A stretch of 64,000 nucleotides of DNA, taken from Actinernus sp. WN-2022. Taxonomy: Eukaryota; Cnidaria; Anthozoa; Actiniaria; Actinernidae. The stretch is from contig JAOWCC010000019.1 of the NCBI GenBank assembly GCA_030867875.1, positions 105,697,006 through 105,761,005 of the forward strand, read 5' to 3'. Position numbers and translations under genes: made by a program. Position 1 is the stretch's first letter, and each line of letters opens with the position of its first letter. Below, piece by piece: positions 27,810-33,670 of this stretch. The notes under the pieces were generated by a model. That model saw only the letters and a program-made list of their open reading frames with translations. It made no database searches and was not told the DNA's origin.

Positions 27810-30138
27810 TGCGGGGTATGTCCCGCACGACAGACCGGCGCTTAACCACTGAGCTAACCGGGAGGGACTGTAGCGTAACCACTGAGCTAACCGGAAGGGA
27901 CTGGAGCTTAACCACTGAGCTAACCGGGAGGGACTGTAGCGTAACCACTGAGCTAACCGGGAGGGACTGTAGCGTAACCACTGAGCTAACCGGAAGGGAC
28001 TGGAGCGTAACCACTGAGCTAACCGGGAGGGACTGGAGCTTAACCACTGAGCTAACCGGGAGGCGGAGTCTCTTTGGGGTTCTTGTTTGGTCTCTAGGGA
28101 GTATGAAAATCAGTTAATCAGATTTTCTCTAGCATAATTACTACTCTTCCCAGTAAACTGCGACACCCCAAGTTTTTTTACGGCCCACGTGATGTGAATA
28201 TTCTGTACCACGGATGACCATTTGGCATACCGCCGGGTAGATTTCTTGTTGGCGGCAGTTGTAGACAAGTTTCGACTGCCTTGTTGATTTCGAAGCCTAT
28301 GAATGTGCTTCTCGCTCTCTTCTTTGAGCTCTGGAGTTCATTACTAAACGTATTTGAAGAACCACATAACGTGGCTTAACTTTTAAGGTAACTGAAAGAA
28401 ATATTTTGCCAATTCATCTGAGATATTTTAAGATTTAAGATGGTAGTTCATATTTTAAGATACCATAGTCAGTCGTTCTGCGGTTTTGAAATGTCAAACT
28501 TGTCTACAATGTGTCATTCTACTGTCTACGACGAGGCATTCTTTGTCTACAATGTAGAACAACACGTTGCTTTTCTCACGCCGCCACACAAAAATTTCTA
28601 CCGGCGGTAAGCCAAACAGTGATCACGTGGTACAGAATATTCACATCACGTGGGCCGTACAAAAACTTGGGGTGTCGCAGTTTACTGGGAAGAGTAGTAC
28701 ATATTATGAAATAAGACAATGTTGTGTGGCGTTACCGATGATGTAACTTTTCCTTGCAGACAAAAGGAGGCATCTTTAAGAAAGGAACTGCGGGAGTTAG
28801 GTGTGTCAGATGCCGGGAAAACCAAACAAGCAACGCCGAATGCAGGTTCTTGTGACTCATCTTTATTTAGGAATGCACAAAGGTGTTAATTTTTCTATTG
28901 TTGAAACTTGATATCTCATTGGTTATACACAAATAAACATCCTAAATATAGGAAAGAACTCTGATTTCACATATTATTTTTTTATATAATGGTTGAATTT
29001 GCAACTATGTAAAAAGAGAGAAGGAACTCCTGTTTGGGGAACATTGAAATATTTTACAATATCTCGGCTTCTGTTTTAGTGTCTTTCTATTGGATGAATT
29101 TGTTTTGTAATCAAAAACGTATACACGAGCGATTTCGTGCATTTTAATTTGGACATAATACCACTAGGCAAGAGATATCTTTAGTATATGATTGAACCAT
29201 TTTCTATTTGGGATTAATGAAATCACATTGATTGCCGTGAAACGATAGATATTGCTCCTGTTCTTACGCGAACCATTACTTAATGTAAAGCCAGTCCTCT
29301 GAGGTCATGTTCAGACCTTGTACCCAGGCCGCCTCGTTCCACTATTGTGATACAGGAAACGCCTGTACATGTCACCACCATTCCTTGCGAACCTTACTCT
29401 TACGTCATATCTGTCTTGCATCGTACCGTAGCGTGAAATGAGTCCATTTACTTTCTCGCTACACAGGTACCAAGGGAAGTAAAGAAAAGTCAGGTTCAGT
29501 ACAGATCGACTCCTGTGAACTGTACTGTGGAGAATGTGACTGGCTGTGTGCCATTTCAGCAGTGAGTTTAAAATTGTGTTTGCTTCTTTCCTTTGTTTGT
29601 AAACAGGTTTTTATGAGATTATGTCGATAAATATTTTTGTCTAAACAAAACAGGTCGTGTGTGAAGAGGAACCAGAGACCTTGTGTTTGAAGCACGCCGT
29701 TGACTTCTTGAGGAAAGGAAACCCTTCTAACGGTCGAAAGATGGTCTTTAGTTATACTCTGGTAGGTTACACTGCTATCCTGATTTGCTAGAAGATGCAA
29801 AACTTCTCCTAACGTTAAAGTGCATATAAGCCCAAATTAGTTATATTTGATATCGATTGTACATGAAGTGGATAATCCAACGGTAGAATATTTCGTGATT
29901 TGGGCGTTGCTTCTACGAGATATAAAGGTTTATATTTCCAACATGCTAGAGAAATCAAGACGTTGCCTTCAAAATCAAGAAATATTCTACCGTTGGACTA
30001 TTCACTTCATGTACAATCGATATCAAGTATAACTAATTTGGGCTTATATGCACTTTAATATCTCTCCATCAGACAGAGATTGATGACGTCATTACTGCTA
30101 TTAACGAAAAGTTACATCAGATGAAGAACACGAGTTGA
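2110..30138 (+). CDS. JARID2: JARID2 orthologue (PRC2 accessory subunit), 21 exons, 5' incomplete
   Basis: Exons: 2110-5310, 5763-5833, 7111-7198, 8330-8398, 8480-8536, 9086-9157, 9786-9846, 9921-9967, 13266-13358, 14018-14136, 16847-16917, 19615-19729, 19902-19983, 21075-21164, 22326-22421, 22552-22614, 23237-23295, 28760-28845, 29467-29561, 29654-29761, 30073-30138. All junctions are GT-AG and the phases chain without a break, giving 1,602 codons plus a stop. Residue numbers count from 2110. Order: disordered N-terminal region 1-930; AT-hook KRRGRPPGSKNK near 940; JmjN 1028-1090; ARID 1091-1186; JmjC about 1260-1450; Cys/His zinc finger about 1530-1570. The domain order and motifs (WGP, LACI, KKW, ADMLRIP, AQDR, PWLN, CGYSVSE) match the JARID2 family, not KDM5, which would add PHD fingers. 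In the family it is a nuclear chromatin-binding subunit that helps target PRC2 and is catalytically inactive. The first exon opens with an acceptor, so the true start lies upstream; the ATG at 2116 is probably internal. Introns 3' of exon 8 are heavily invaded by repeats. Confidence 0.92.
2917..3405 (+). other. Three IDLC motifs resembling SUMO-interaction motifs
   Basis: In-frame motifs SVIDLCESS (about 2920-2946), PFIDLCEQD (3145-3171) and PVIDLCDPSSS (3385-3417). Each is a hydrophobic [VF]-I-D-L core followed by acidic and Ser residues, the layout of a classic SUMO-interaction motif (V/I-x-V/I-V/I or VIDLT type). They recur at 75- and 80-residue spacing. The function is inferred from motif shape only. 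Confidence 0.5.
4096..4215 (+). repeat. Coding minisatellite, 4 units of 30 bp
   Basis: Four 30-base units (4096-4125, 4126-4155, 4156-4185, 4186-4215), in frame, each coding a 10-residue block of the type S-x-[TM]-[LM]-E-x-C. Repeats are diverged at synonymous and non-synonymous sites, so they are not a very recent slippage. Confidence 0.9.
5311..5762. other. JARID2 intron, nothing recognised
   Basis: 452-base intron between donor AAG/GTGAGA and acceptor TTTTTCTCAACAG. No repeat family or RNA gene was recognised. Confidence 0.7.
5763..5833 (+). CDS. JARID2: JARID2 exon: end of JmjN
   Basis: 71 bases, phase 0 to 2. Begins PESHLPGNLRF and ends RLKD plus a split Arg codon, matching the family's PEC-K-L-x-x-x-MRF stretch between JmjN and ARID. 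Confidence 0.88.
6097..6610. repeat. 132-bp tandem repeat, 4 units
   Basis: Units begin near 6097, 6229, 6361 and 6493 (period 132), each starting with a version of AGTGTATCCTGAATATCATA. The last unit has an internal deletion of about 20 bases. Units 2-4 are closer to each other than to unit 1. Confidence 0.85.
7111..7198 (+). CDS. JARID2: JARID2 exon: start of ARID
   Basis: 88 bases, phase 2 to 0. Codes WGPVELKLACIEKHLK, the conserved opening of the JARID2 ARID domain. Acceptor CACACCAG, donor CAG/GTAGGT. Confidence 0.9.
7200..7612. repeat. Imperfect foldback (inverted repeat) element
   Basis: The arms, about 7200-7390 and 7435-7612, are diverged reverse complements (for example GTGCGGGACACAAGGAATTTG against CAAATTCCTTTGTGTCCCGC). 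The element starts immediately downstream of the exon donor at 7198. Probably an old MITE. Confidence 0.65.
8038..8076 (-). mobile_element. Possible retroelement 3' tail remnant
   Basis: ACAATACAATACAATAC followed by an A/T-rich stretch with TTTATT resembles the reverse complement of the TTGTA-type LINE tail seen near 1240. Only a short remnant is visible. Confidence 0.3.
8330..8398 (+). CDS. JARID2: JARID2 exon: ARID
   Basis: 69 bases, phase 0. Codes IGGLDVDLMEISRVMEEFGG, matching the ARID helix with the family's IGG-x-x-DL and x-GGMQ motifs. Donor AAG/GTAGGA. Confidence 0.9.
8480..8536 (+). CDS. JARID2: JARID2 exon: ARID DNA-contact region
   Basis: 57 bases, phase 0. Codes VIDSKKWTKVADMLRIPKA, which aligns with the KKWNKLADMLRIP stretch of JARID2. 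Donor GCA/GTAAGT. Confidence 0.92.
9086..9157 (+). CDS. JARID2: JARID2 exon: end of ARID
   Basis: 72 bases, phase 0. Codes AQDRIGKLQDIYCKYLLSYD, the C-terminal ARID helix. Donor CAG/GTAATT. Confidence 0.92.
9496..9770 (+). mobile_element. tRNA-derived SINE
   Basis: Head GGGGTGGCGCAGTAGTTAAG (box A-like) and GGTTCGATTGT at about 9544 (box B-like), then a body with ATCTCGCCCTTGCTCCGAGG that recurs at about 35290 in the same orientation. The tail has a near-repeat of TTAGAAATTCAGT. It sits in the JARID2 intron just upstream of the exon at 9786. Confidence 0.75.
9786..9846 (+). CDS. JARID2: JARID2 exon: acidic linker after ARID
   Basis: 61 bases, phase 0 to 1. Codes EEKAALEEQVKEDIEQRVHD, a charged helix corresponding to the E/K-rich segment after ARID in vertebrate JARID2. 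Donor ATG/GTAAGG. Confidence 0.85.
9921..9967 (+). CDS. JARID2: JARID2 small exon before JmjC
   Basis: 47 bases, phase 1 to 0. Codes CQGDRTESDSECVRK, ending with the C-x-x-K that precedes the conserved G-x-x-x-S of the JmjC region. Junction AAG/GTGAGT. The next exon is 3.3 kb away. Confidence 0.8.
9968..10380. other. JARID2 intron, nothing recognised
   Basis: No repeat family, RNA gene or exon was identified in this AT-rich stretch. Confidence 0.5.
10391..11560. mobile_element. Probable DNA-transposon-like repeat with internal direct duplication
   Basis: Two 125-base direct copies, 11071-11195 and 11291-11416, share GCTAAACTGTACGAAATCTC and adjoining sequence. The CATGTGGCCCGAGTGAAAG end motif at 11039-11070 occurs again at 13182-13215. 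No transposase frame was recognised. A 112-codon frame at 10469-10807 has no family resemblance that I can name. Confidence 0.45.
11640..12162 (-). mobile_element. LINE 3' end, antisense to JARID2
   Basis: Reading the - strand: an RT C-terminal coding part (12143 down to 11811), a 3' UTR, then an A-rich tail seen on the + strand as a run of about 23 T at 11640. 5'-truncated, typical of target-primed reverse transcription. Confidence 0.75.
11811..12143 (-). CDS. LINE reverse transcriptase C-terminal fragment
   Basis: A continuous frame on the - strand from WHTSLSRKLSDQLEQIQRRA through ALRVIFPHLSY to FLPYCVRKWDANP and a TAG whose complement starts at 11811. The pattern (LSD-LE-IQRRA-RIIFP, then LEERRE) is the C-terminal thumb and tail region of CR1/L2-type LINE proteins. 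No frameshift is seen over about 110 codons. The frame runs a few codons further 5' before similarity ends. Confidence 0.75.
   Translation of the reverse strand, partial: WHTSLSRKLSDQLEQIQRRALRVIFPHLSYTNGLTALDLTTLEERREFLCKSFYKNNLNTTSKLRSLLPDPVDHYYNFRNPRKLPLYKCRSTRFSNSFLPYCVRKWDANP
12307..12958. mobile_element. Short inverted-repeat element with GCTAGCT-rich ends
   Basis: Ends GTTCAGGCTAGTAAATCTAG (12307) and, in reverse complement, GTTCAGACTACTATCGTGCA (12958) match imperfectly and both run into AGCTAGCT. Additional GCTAGCT palindromes lie at 12330-12480. An internal 69-codon frame (12654-12863) starts with ATG but has no recognised relatives. Confidence 0.4.
13182..13215. repeat. Second copy of CATGTGGCCCGAGTGAAAG end motif
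   Basis: Matches 11039-11070 with one or two changes, including the preceding TTTCATCTTCAA. Probably the end of a related element covering about 13070-13215. Confidence 0.6.
13266..13358 (+). CDS. JARID2: JARID2 exon: JmjC N-terminal part
   Basis: 93 bases, phase 0. Codes GHNLSMVSFQRIARNTQEHY, matching the family's G-x-S-x-x-x-F-x-R-x-ARN motif before the JmjC fold. Donor GAG/GTAATC. Confidence 0.9.
13359..14017. other. JARID2 intron, nothing recognised
   Basis: 659-base intron; open frames in it on both strands show no similarity I recognise. Confidence 0.6.
14018..14136 (+). CDS. JARID2: JARID2 exon: JmjC-associated core
   Basis: 119 bases, phase 0 to 2. Codes REYWKIVQSRERYVSIHQAK then VDTEQHGSCFPVGK, aligning with EYWRLVEEKD and HGSGFPVGK of JARID2. 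Donor AA/GTAAGT. Confidence 0.92.
14194..16757. repeat. Minisatellite of about 100 bp bounded by 25-bp inverted repeats
   Basis: About two dozen tandem units built from GTTGTCGGTAGGTTG-type 11-bp subrepeats, with GGTTGTTGAAGGGTTTAACG and TTTACTAAAGCTGTCGG blocks. Units in the left half (to about 15400) carry GATTTACTAAAGC; those to the right carry TATTTCCTAAAGC, so two subfamilies have expanded. The array lies between TAATAGTTTACAATTGGGTA (14194-14218) and its inverted partner at 16733-16757, suggesting expansion inside a MITE. No gene. Confidence 0.85.
16847..16917 (+). CDS. JARID2: JARID2 exon: JmjC, GWNL motif
   Basis: 71 bases, phase 2 to 1. Codes SGWNLNVLPHLKGSLLRHAG, which aligns with [20 protein letters not shown] of the family. 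It sits 90 bp after the minisatellite and 35 bp before the 48-bp repeat. Acceptor TCTTGAAG, donor GAAG/GTTCGT. Confidence 0.9.
16952..17150. repeat. 48-bp tandem repeat, 4 units
   Basis: GTGCATATGAGCCCTAACCA begins at 16955, 17003, 17051 and 17099 with virtually identical units. 48 is a multiple of 3, so frames stay open on both strands; no coding role is inferred. Confidence 0.95.
17244..17567. mobile_element. Small inverted-repeat element
   Basis: AATTACCCTATATCATTATG (17244) pairs with CATAATGATATAGGTCAATT (ending 17567). The interior has no recognised coding frame. Confidence 0.5.
17857..18064. repeat. Near-perfect foldback of about 208 bp
   Basis: TGTGCCCAGAATTCGATCAC at the left end is matched by the reverse complement ending at 18064. 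Arms include CGATCCTTGAAACC and the GGAGTACTTTCC stretch; the centre contains a smaller GTTCCAGTCCATGCAATGGAAC hairpin region. Confidence 0.75.
18715..19152. mobile_element. hAT-like MITE (CAGGGCTC ends)
   Basis: Begins CAGGGCTCCAAATT and ends with the reverse complement of CAGGGCTCGACATT. Subterminal TAGTCGCA / TGCGACTA motifs recur near both ends. CAGGG termini suggest hAT. I see no clean 8-bp target duplication. Confidence 0.5.
19615..19729 (+). CDS. JARID2: JARID2 exon: JmjC, first iron-ligand region
   Basis: 115 bases, phase 1 to 2. Codes LSVPWLNVDMIFSTDRWRVH then SLDMYTIDFLHSSADK. Aligned with the KDM5-type HxE...K pattern, the H and E positions are R1335 and H1337, while K1353 stands at the cosubstrate lysine position. 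Donor TTTG/GTGAGT. Confidence 0.92.
19902..19983 (+). CDS. JARID2: JARID2 exon: JmjC, WYGVP motif
   Basis: 82 bases, phase 2 to 0. Codes YGVPEADMDRFPESRIS, continuing W1355 to give WYGVP. A Gly-rich loop (RGGGDGGDAM) follows. Donor ATG/GTAAGT. Confidence 0.9.
19984..21074. other. JARID2 intron with a short palindrome
   Basis: ATTCTCGTTCCCAGTGCCT (about 20267) and its reverse complement (about 20308-20327) flank a 22-base spacer. Otherwise no feature was recognised. Confidence 0.5.
21075..21164 (+). CDS. JARID2: JARID2 exon: JmjC
   Basis: 90 bases, phase 0. Codes VSPSNLLRETGLTVTRLVQK then QGQFVVVSPK, aligning with [21 protein letters not shown] and QFVVCFPG of the family. Donor AAG/GTACGT. 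Confidence 0.92.
21770..21889. mobile_element. 120-bp palindromic MITE
   Basis: GGGCCGGGTTGTTCAAAGCC at the left is matched by its reverse complement ending at 21889. The arms extend through CCGATTAGTG and GATTAA. Short and well preserved. A distantly similar element (GTTCGAAGCAAG arms) lies at about 32289. Confidence 0.8.
22326..22421 (+). CDS. JARID2: JARID2 exon: JmjC, third iron-ligand region
   Basis: 96 bases, phase 0. Codes AYHCTISCGYSVSEAVAF. The AYH histidine (H1415) stands where active KDM5 enzymes have their third iron ligand; vertebrate JARID2 has lost it. GYSVSE is the JARID2-type motif. Donor AAG/GTAGGA. Confidence 0.92.
22552..22614 (+). CDS. JARID2: JARID2 exon after JmjC
   Basis: 63 bases, phase 0. 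Codes DVLEDWPSFPYDKMVIGMAD, comparable to the PFSMEKLLYQIA stretch of the vertebrate protein. Donor GAG/GTTAGC. Confidence 0.8.
22774..23075. mobile_element. TTAAAGGGGC-type MITE
   Basis: Left end TGAAAGGGGCAGTGTTACGG, right end CCATGACACAGCCCCTTTAA. Same family as 30230-30498, 43059-43839 and 51060-51347, which share ACTAACAAACT.TGTACAGAC or CCATGACA motifs. The left TTAA is mutated. Confidence 0.7.
23237..23295 (+). CDS. JARID2: JARID2 exon: helix before zinc finger
   Basis: 59 bases, phase 0 to 2. Codes IMNESQEVLECIHRELTRI plus a split Arg. It precedes a 5.5-kb intron filled with repeats. Confidence 0.8.
23677..24341. repeat. 84-bp satellite array, left block
   Basis: About eight units of 84 bp with the core ACATGTAGCTCAGTAATCT and GGGATACACAGAAAGTAAAG. 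Because 84 is 28 codons, the - strand has a 289-codon stop-free repeat frame, which I do not treat as a gene. The block is cut at 24341 by the element that follows and resumes at 26501. Confidence 0.95.
24470..24993. repeat. 14-15-bp subterminal repeats, left arm
   Basis: About 35 units AATCCCGAGTT plus CCA, GCT or CTT. The order of the three variants gives a code-like pattern that is roughly mirrored in the right arm. Confidence 0.95.
25543..25953 (-). CDS. Unrecognised membrane-protein-like frame inside the inverted-repeat element
   Basis: 136-codon frame on the - strand; its first dozen codons come from the subterminal repeats and there is no ATG at the start. Two hydrophobic segments are visible: AITYFIVVLYLYLVRF (about residues 28-43) and YYAEILAFPLLVHGLILSM (about 78-96). 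A basic stretch RQMKRILRDMGL follows. Codon-like composition differs from the flanking repeats. It could be an exon of a host gene captured by the element, or the element's own protein. I recognise no family and infer no function. Confidence 0.35.
   Translation of the reverse strand: MFQIPSSKSEFLTVHEVFLSAAKTVHAITYFIVVLYLYLVRFKPCLSVLPIYIPSIEGVANDRRELLVREYFNLGLYYAEILAFPLLVHGLILSMRQMKRILRDMGLRSDVNSIIDSILKYLFGISSYIIKCLQKC
25918..26395. repeat. 14-15-bp subterminal repeats, right arm
   Basis: About 32 units with core AACTCGGGATT, inverted relative to the left arm. Confidence 0.95.
26501..27675. repeat. 84-bp satellite array, right block
   Basis: About fourteen units in the same orientation as the left block. 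Two units carry a 2-base deletion (GAGTAACATG for GAGGGTAACATG, near 26707 and 26791). The - strand frame stays open for 290 codons; judged a by-product of the 84-bp period. Confidence 0.95.
27690..28075 (-). mobile_element. tRNA-derived SINE with amplified head
   Basis: On the - strand the head reads CCTCCCGGTTAGCTCAGTGG (box A-like). The body GACCCTGAGTGTTGGTCCG and ACGTCCTTATTCGAGAAGA (as read on +) matches the SINE at 48000-48255. The head region is repeated seven times (27843-28065). Confidence 0.75.
27843..28065. repeat. 33-bp tandem array of SINE head, 7 units
   Basis: TAACCACTGAGCTAACCGG begins at 27843, 27876, 27909, 27942, 27975, 28008 and 28041. Two alternating variants (GGGAGGGACTG and GGAAGGGACTG). 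Confidence 0.95.
28139..28699. mobile_element. MITE with about 115-bp inverted repeats
   Basis: TACTACTCTTCCCAGTAAAC at the left matches the reverse complement ending at 28699, extending through GCGACACCCCAAGTTTTT and ATCACGTG-type sequence. 61 bp upstream of the JARID2 exon at 28760. Confidence 0.8.
28760..28845 (+). CDS. JARID2: JARID2 exon: helix before zinc finger
   Basis: 86 bases, phase 2 to 1. Codes QKEASLRKELRELGVSDAGK, comparable to [20 protein letters not shown] in vertebrates. The donor GCAG/GTTCTT is weak, so the 3' boundary is the least certain of the set, but it keeps phase. Confidence 0.8.
28846..29466. other. JARID2 intron, nothing recognised
   Basis: No repeat family or exon identified. 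Confidence 0.6.
29467..29561 (+). CDS. JARID2: JARID2 exon: zinc finger, first half
   Basis: 95 bases, phase 1 to 0. Codes CELYCGECDWLCAISA; cysteines correspond to RRCQICQHLCYLS of the C-terminal zinc finger. Donor GCA/GTGAGT. Confidence 0.88.
29654..29761 (+). CDS. JARID2: JARID2 exon: zinc finger, second half
   Basis: 108 bases, phase 0. Codes VVCEEEPETLCLKHAVDFLR, with C-x-K-H completing the metal site, then RKMVFSYTL. Donor CTG/GTAGGT. Confidence 0.88.
29815..30058. mobile_element. 244-bp TTAA-ended MITE in the last JARID2 intron
   Basis: TTAAAGTGCATATAAGCCCA and its reverse complement bound the element; the arms continue through GATATCGATTGTACATGAAG and CCAACGGTAGAATATT. TTAA ends suggest piggyBac-type mobilisation. 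It ends 14 bp before the final acceptor AG. The terminal sequence is close to that of the 5.5-kb element at 48948-54481. Confidence 0.85.
30073..30138 (+). CDS. JARID2: JARID2 terminal exon
   Basis: 66 bases, phase 0. Codes TEIDDVITAINEKLHQMKN and ends TGA at 30136-30138, matching the DEEQIISLVNQI helix near the end of the vertebrate protein. No AATAAA close downstream was noticed. Confidence 0.85.
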   Translation, partial: TEIDDVITAINEKLHQMKNTS

Positions 30139-30229
30139 CTGATGGAATCACCGACATGTCCGTCTGAGGAGAGAGAAATGAGAAGCGCAATTGAAAACTA
30201 GGATTACTTATTTTAAGCTTGATTGGGTG

Positions 30230-30498
30230 TTAAGGGGCTGTGTAATGGCGATGGTCTTTATATTCACAGTACGGGCCAGACAGTTACTTTTGGCGATTTT
30301 CATATGAACTGACAAAATCACAGCAAATATGCACAAAAAATGACTAACAAACTCTGTACAGACATAGTGGTCAAGGAAAATATTGCTTATCTTTTCAGTC
30401 AAACATTGAGGTAGGATAAAACTGTTTGTATCAAATTAATAGCGTCCGATCGAACATCGACTCCACACATGGGCAACGCCATGACACCGCCCCTGTAA
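30230..30498. mobile_element. TTAAAGGGGC-type MITE
   Basis: TTAAGGGGCTGTGTAATGGC at the left and ACACCGCCCCTGTAA at the right. Internal match to 22774-23075 (AAGGAAAATATTGC.TATC, ACATCGACTCCACAC). Confidence 0.7.
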
Positions 30499-31197
30499 AG
30501 AATTGGGCTAAGTTGGGGTGAAGTATAGCTAACGCTTCGAGGGAGAAGTGGGTGGGCGAGGCGGCATTTGCGAATGCCAGACTACGACACACATTGCACG
30601 TAATATTGTCGGCACCAGCAAAATTCCAACAGTTACACCTATCCGTCTCTGAAATTGCGACCTTCAGTTTTGCAGGAAATGTTTCTGGTTTTCAACCACT
30701 TGTCGTATTATTGCGTGCAGTGTTGCAGCGTGTCTTTGCCGTTTAGAAAGAGAGCAATTTACTAGAAACATTCAAAAACTTTATTTGCTACCAGCATCAA
30801 ATAGTGTCTTTGCATGCCTGTGATTGGATGATCGAGATGTTGGTTTTCCCAGTTGTCCATGGTAGGAAAGGAATCTTGTTGCTAAAATTCGCATCTTCCT
30901 TGCTTCTTTTTACTAACGCCTTCGAATCACTTCACAATGACAACATTTCGTTCTTATGCACTTGCTAACCAGCCTCATCCACCCGATCCAAGTCTTGCCT
31001 CTGCGAAAACACAATCACATCAATTTACCGTCCATCGAAGCCTTAAGTGCCACTACGACGAAAATTTACCATTTCGATTTGCCACTTTTTCAGTGTCTAT
31101 AGGTCAATCAGTATTAGAAATATCCGAAATAGTAAAAAATATTCCCAAATGGGCATCTTAACCCACAAATTTTAGGAGAGTTTACCGGTAAAATCCT
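30499..31197. other. Intergenic, no gene recognised
   Basis: Between the convergent JARID2 and TCF25 genes. Small open frames (for example 30552-30746, 30937-31161) have no recognised relatives. Confidence 0.5.
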
Positions 31198-31495
31198 GTC
31201 CGCCATTGCTGGAAGCCGTGCCCTTTGTTCAGCTTTAAACAAAGGTTTATTCACCGGAAGTGATGTCATACACTTAACACGACAACCTCGTGCGCGAAAT
31301 AGCGTGCATAAAAAAGTAGCCAACCTCGCAAAGATAAATATAACTTTCTTCTTATGTACGTGAAGACGTTTTTAGTAGAAATATGCCTCCAGGCGTTGTG
31401 TTCTGCAGGCGAGCGTTAAGTGTATGACATCATTTCCGGTGAATAAACCTTTGTTTAAAGCTGAACAAAGGGCACGGCTTCCAGTAATGGCGGAC
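31198..31495. repeat. Foldback with about 85-bp arms
   Basis: GTCCGCCATTGCTGGAAGCC at 31198 is matched by the reverse complement ending at 31495. Arms include TTTAAACAAAGGTTTATTCACC. Confidence 0.75.
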
Positions 31496-33297
31496 GTGTA
31501 GATTCAATATTCGGAGCTAAAAAAATAAGACTTCCTGTCGTTGTATCGAAAAACAATTTGAACTGGTAATAATATATGAACTCTACTTTATGAATATGCA
31601 AAAACATTGATATGTCAAAATTTGATCGTAGGGGCACTTTAATATTGATTCCAGAAGGAAGAACTTTAGTGTACATTTTAGTTGTTTTACAGTGCGTTTT
31701 CTTGTACATCGTTCCTTTGTTGTTAAAGTGGGGATTGGTGCTATGCTTCGGTGACCATATCTAAGAAGAAGCTTAGATTACATTTGCAGTAAGCACCAGT
31801 TTGCGCTAGCCCAGTTAAAATAGAGAAATGTCATACGTATACAGGGACCAACACAATTAAACTTTTACACGTATTGTACAAGTGTGGCCATTGTTTTTCG
31901 GCGTTTAACCAATTGCCAGATTTGTAAAATACACGCGTAAAAGTTATATTGAATTGGCCCCAGGTTGTTCGGTTAATGTTCTGTTAATAAAAGACAGGCA
32001 ATAGTTAGGTTGTTTGAAATTTATGTAATAAACTGACTTAGGGAGACATTTAGCTATGGTTGAATCGTCAATAATACATTGAGACCGGCCACAACTTAGC
32101 ATCGTATCAGCATGATTATGAGCATTGCTCTCAGTCATTATTGTACTTATATTCTCATCATTTCTGTCATTGTTCTTCAGCTTGTCAACAATTGTGAATC
32201 ATCGCTTTCCTATGCTAATTAAGCTACCTGCAGCTCCTTTTTTTATTATTTATTATTATTCTTAAAGGTTGTCAGGTTCGGTATTACCCTGGCCTGATTG
32301 TTCGAAGCAAGGGTAACTATCCCTATGATAGCACTAAATTTGTAGTTGTAATCTGTTCAGTTTACCCTCGGGTTAGCGATTTTAACCCCGGGGTAGCGCT
32401 TGCTTCGAAAAAACTGGTTCCAGAGGCTCAAAGAAATAAGGGGTGTTCAGAATTTGAACCTCTACTCATGACGAGACGCAACCGTGAGTGCTGGATGTAG
32501 CGGCTCTTGTTCTCTCGCTTATTTCTTCGAGTCTCTGGAACCCAGGGTAATTCGGTGACCTCCTTGACCTTTTAAACCAAAGTTTGTTGTCGACCGGGAA
32601 CCCGAGGCTCTTGTTGTATTATATGTTCACGATTCTCATCAATGCATTGCGTCTATGCTTGAGTTGCTTCATCGCGCGTGTAGTTTAAAGATAAATACAT
32701 CTTGATGTTTGCAATAAAAATCACAACTTAGAGTAGTCTTGTTATCTATTAAAGTAAACGAAGAGTCGTAACAATCTGGATAAACGTTTTCAAAGTCCCT
32801 CCGCCTGCTTTTGTTTTGCGATGTGGCCTTTCGCAGGTCCACTCAGGACACGCTCGCGTAGCGCCTGTTACCCGTTAGTTTAATTAAGGCCCTTTCAGAC
32901 CATCGCGCACAATCTACTTTTCCTGGCGACATGTATTGGCAGAAGAGGCGTCTCTGAGGCAGTATTACAGTTCCATTCTCAAAGATGCCTCATTTCGTCT
33001 GTAAGGAAAGTCATCATAAGTAATAGCATGGCATGAGGCATTAGTAATACTATTATCACCGAGGAACGGAACAAATCTCAGAGAAGTTGAGTTCTCTCTG
33101 CATAAGACGTCGCAGTTGCTTTGGAAAATAATTTTGCTTGATTGAATGACCCTGGCTTCCCCAAGCGTGTTGTTCACTAAAATACAATGTAATTATGTGG
33201 TTGACTAAATATTCAAAGAATACATTTACGATACCACAATCGATATGAAGTATGGTATATACAAGCTTCATCAAGTATTTAGTGAATTAACCACAAT
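31496..33297. other. Intergenic to the TCF25 stop codon; one MITE
   Basis: An imperfect palindromic element lies at about 32289-32423 (GATTGTTCGAAGCAAG against CTTGCTTCGAAAAAACTGG). No coding sequence was recognised. Confidence 0.5.
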
Positions 33298-33670
33298 TCA
33301 ATGTTGTCCGCCCTCCCTTTCTTCATCTTCTTCCCAGTCCTGCTCCTCTTCTCCCTGTTCATTACCAGGCTCCCCACGGAAACTGATAGTATTCAAAAGT
33401 TCTCTCATTGCAGACATCAAATTTTCAACGCCCTGTGCAAGGTCTGTTCCTCTTAGTGGCCTAGGTCCTCCCTCGGCACCTTGTATCTCTTGTTCGTCAA
33501 GTCTAGCATCTTGGTGGGGCGCGGTAGCGTCATTTGGGGTCTGGTAACAAATAGAAAATGGACCGTGAGATGTAATATAAGTAGTCCTATCACTCGGCTG
33601 CCAAACACTGATTGTTGGTGATGTGGGAGTAGAAACGCTTGTATAAAGAACCCAGTCTAATACATTACCC
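33298..33670 (-). CDS. TCF25: TCF25 last exon
   Basis: Frame on the - strand from GNVLDWVLYTSVSTP through TISVWQPSDRTTYITSHGPF to GVENLMSAMRELLNTISF and an acidic end EEEQDWEEDEEREGGQH, TGA at 33300-33298. It aligns with the [20 protein letters not shown] and GLNRLMLAVRDMMANF parts of the vertebrate protein, including the acidic tail. The proposed acceptor (AACAG at 33675-33671) gives phase 2, which does not fit the preceding exon's phase 0, so the 5' boundary is tentative. Confidence 0.8.
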
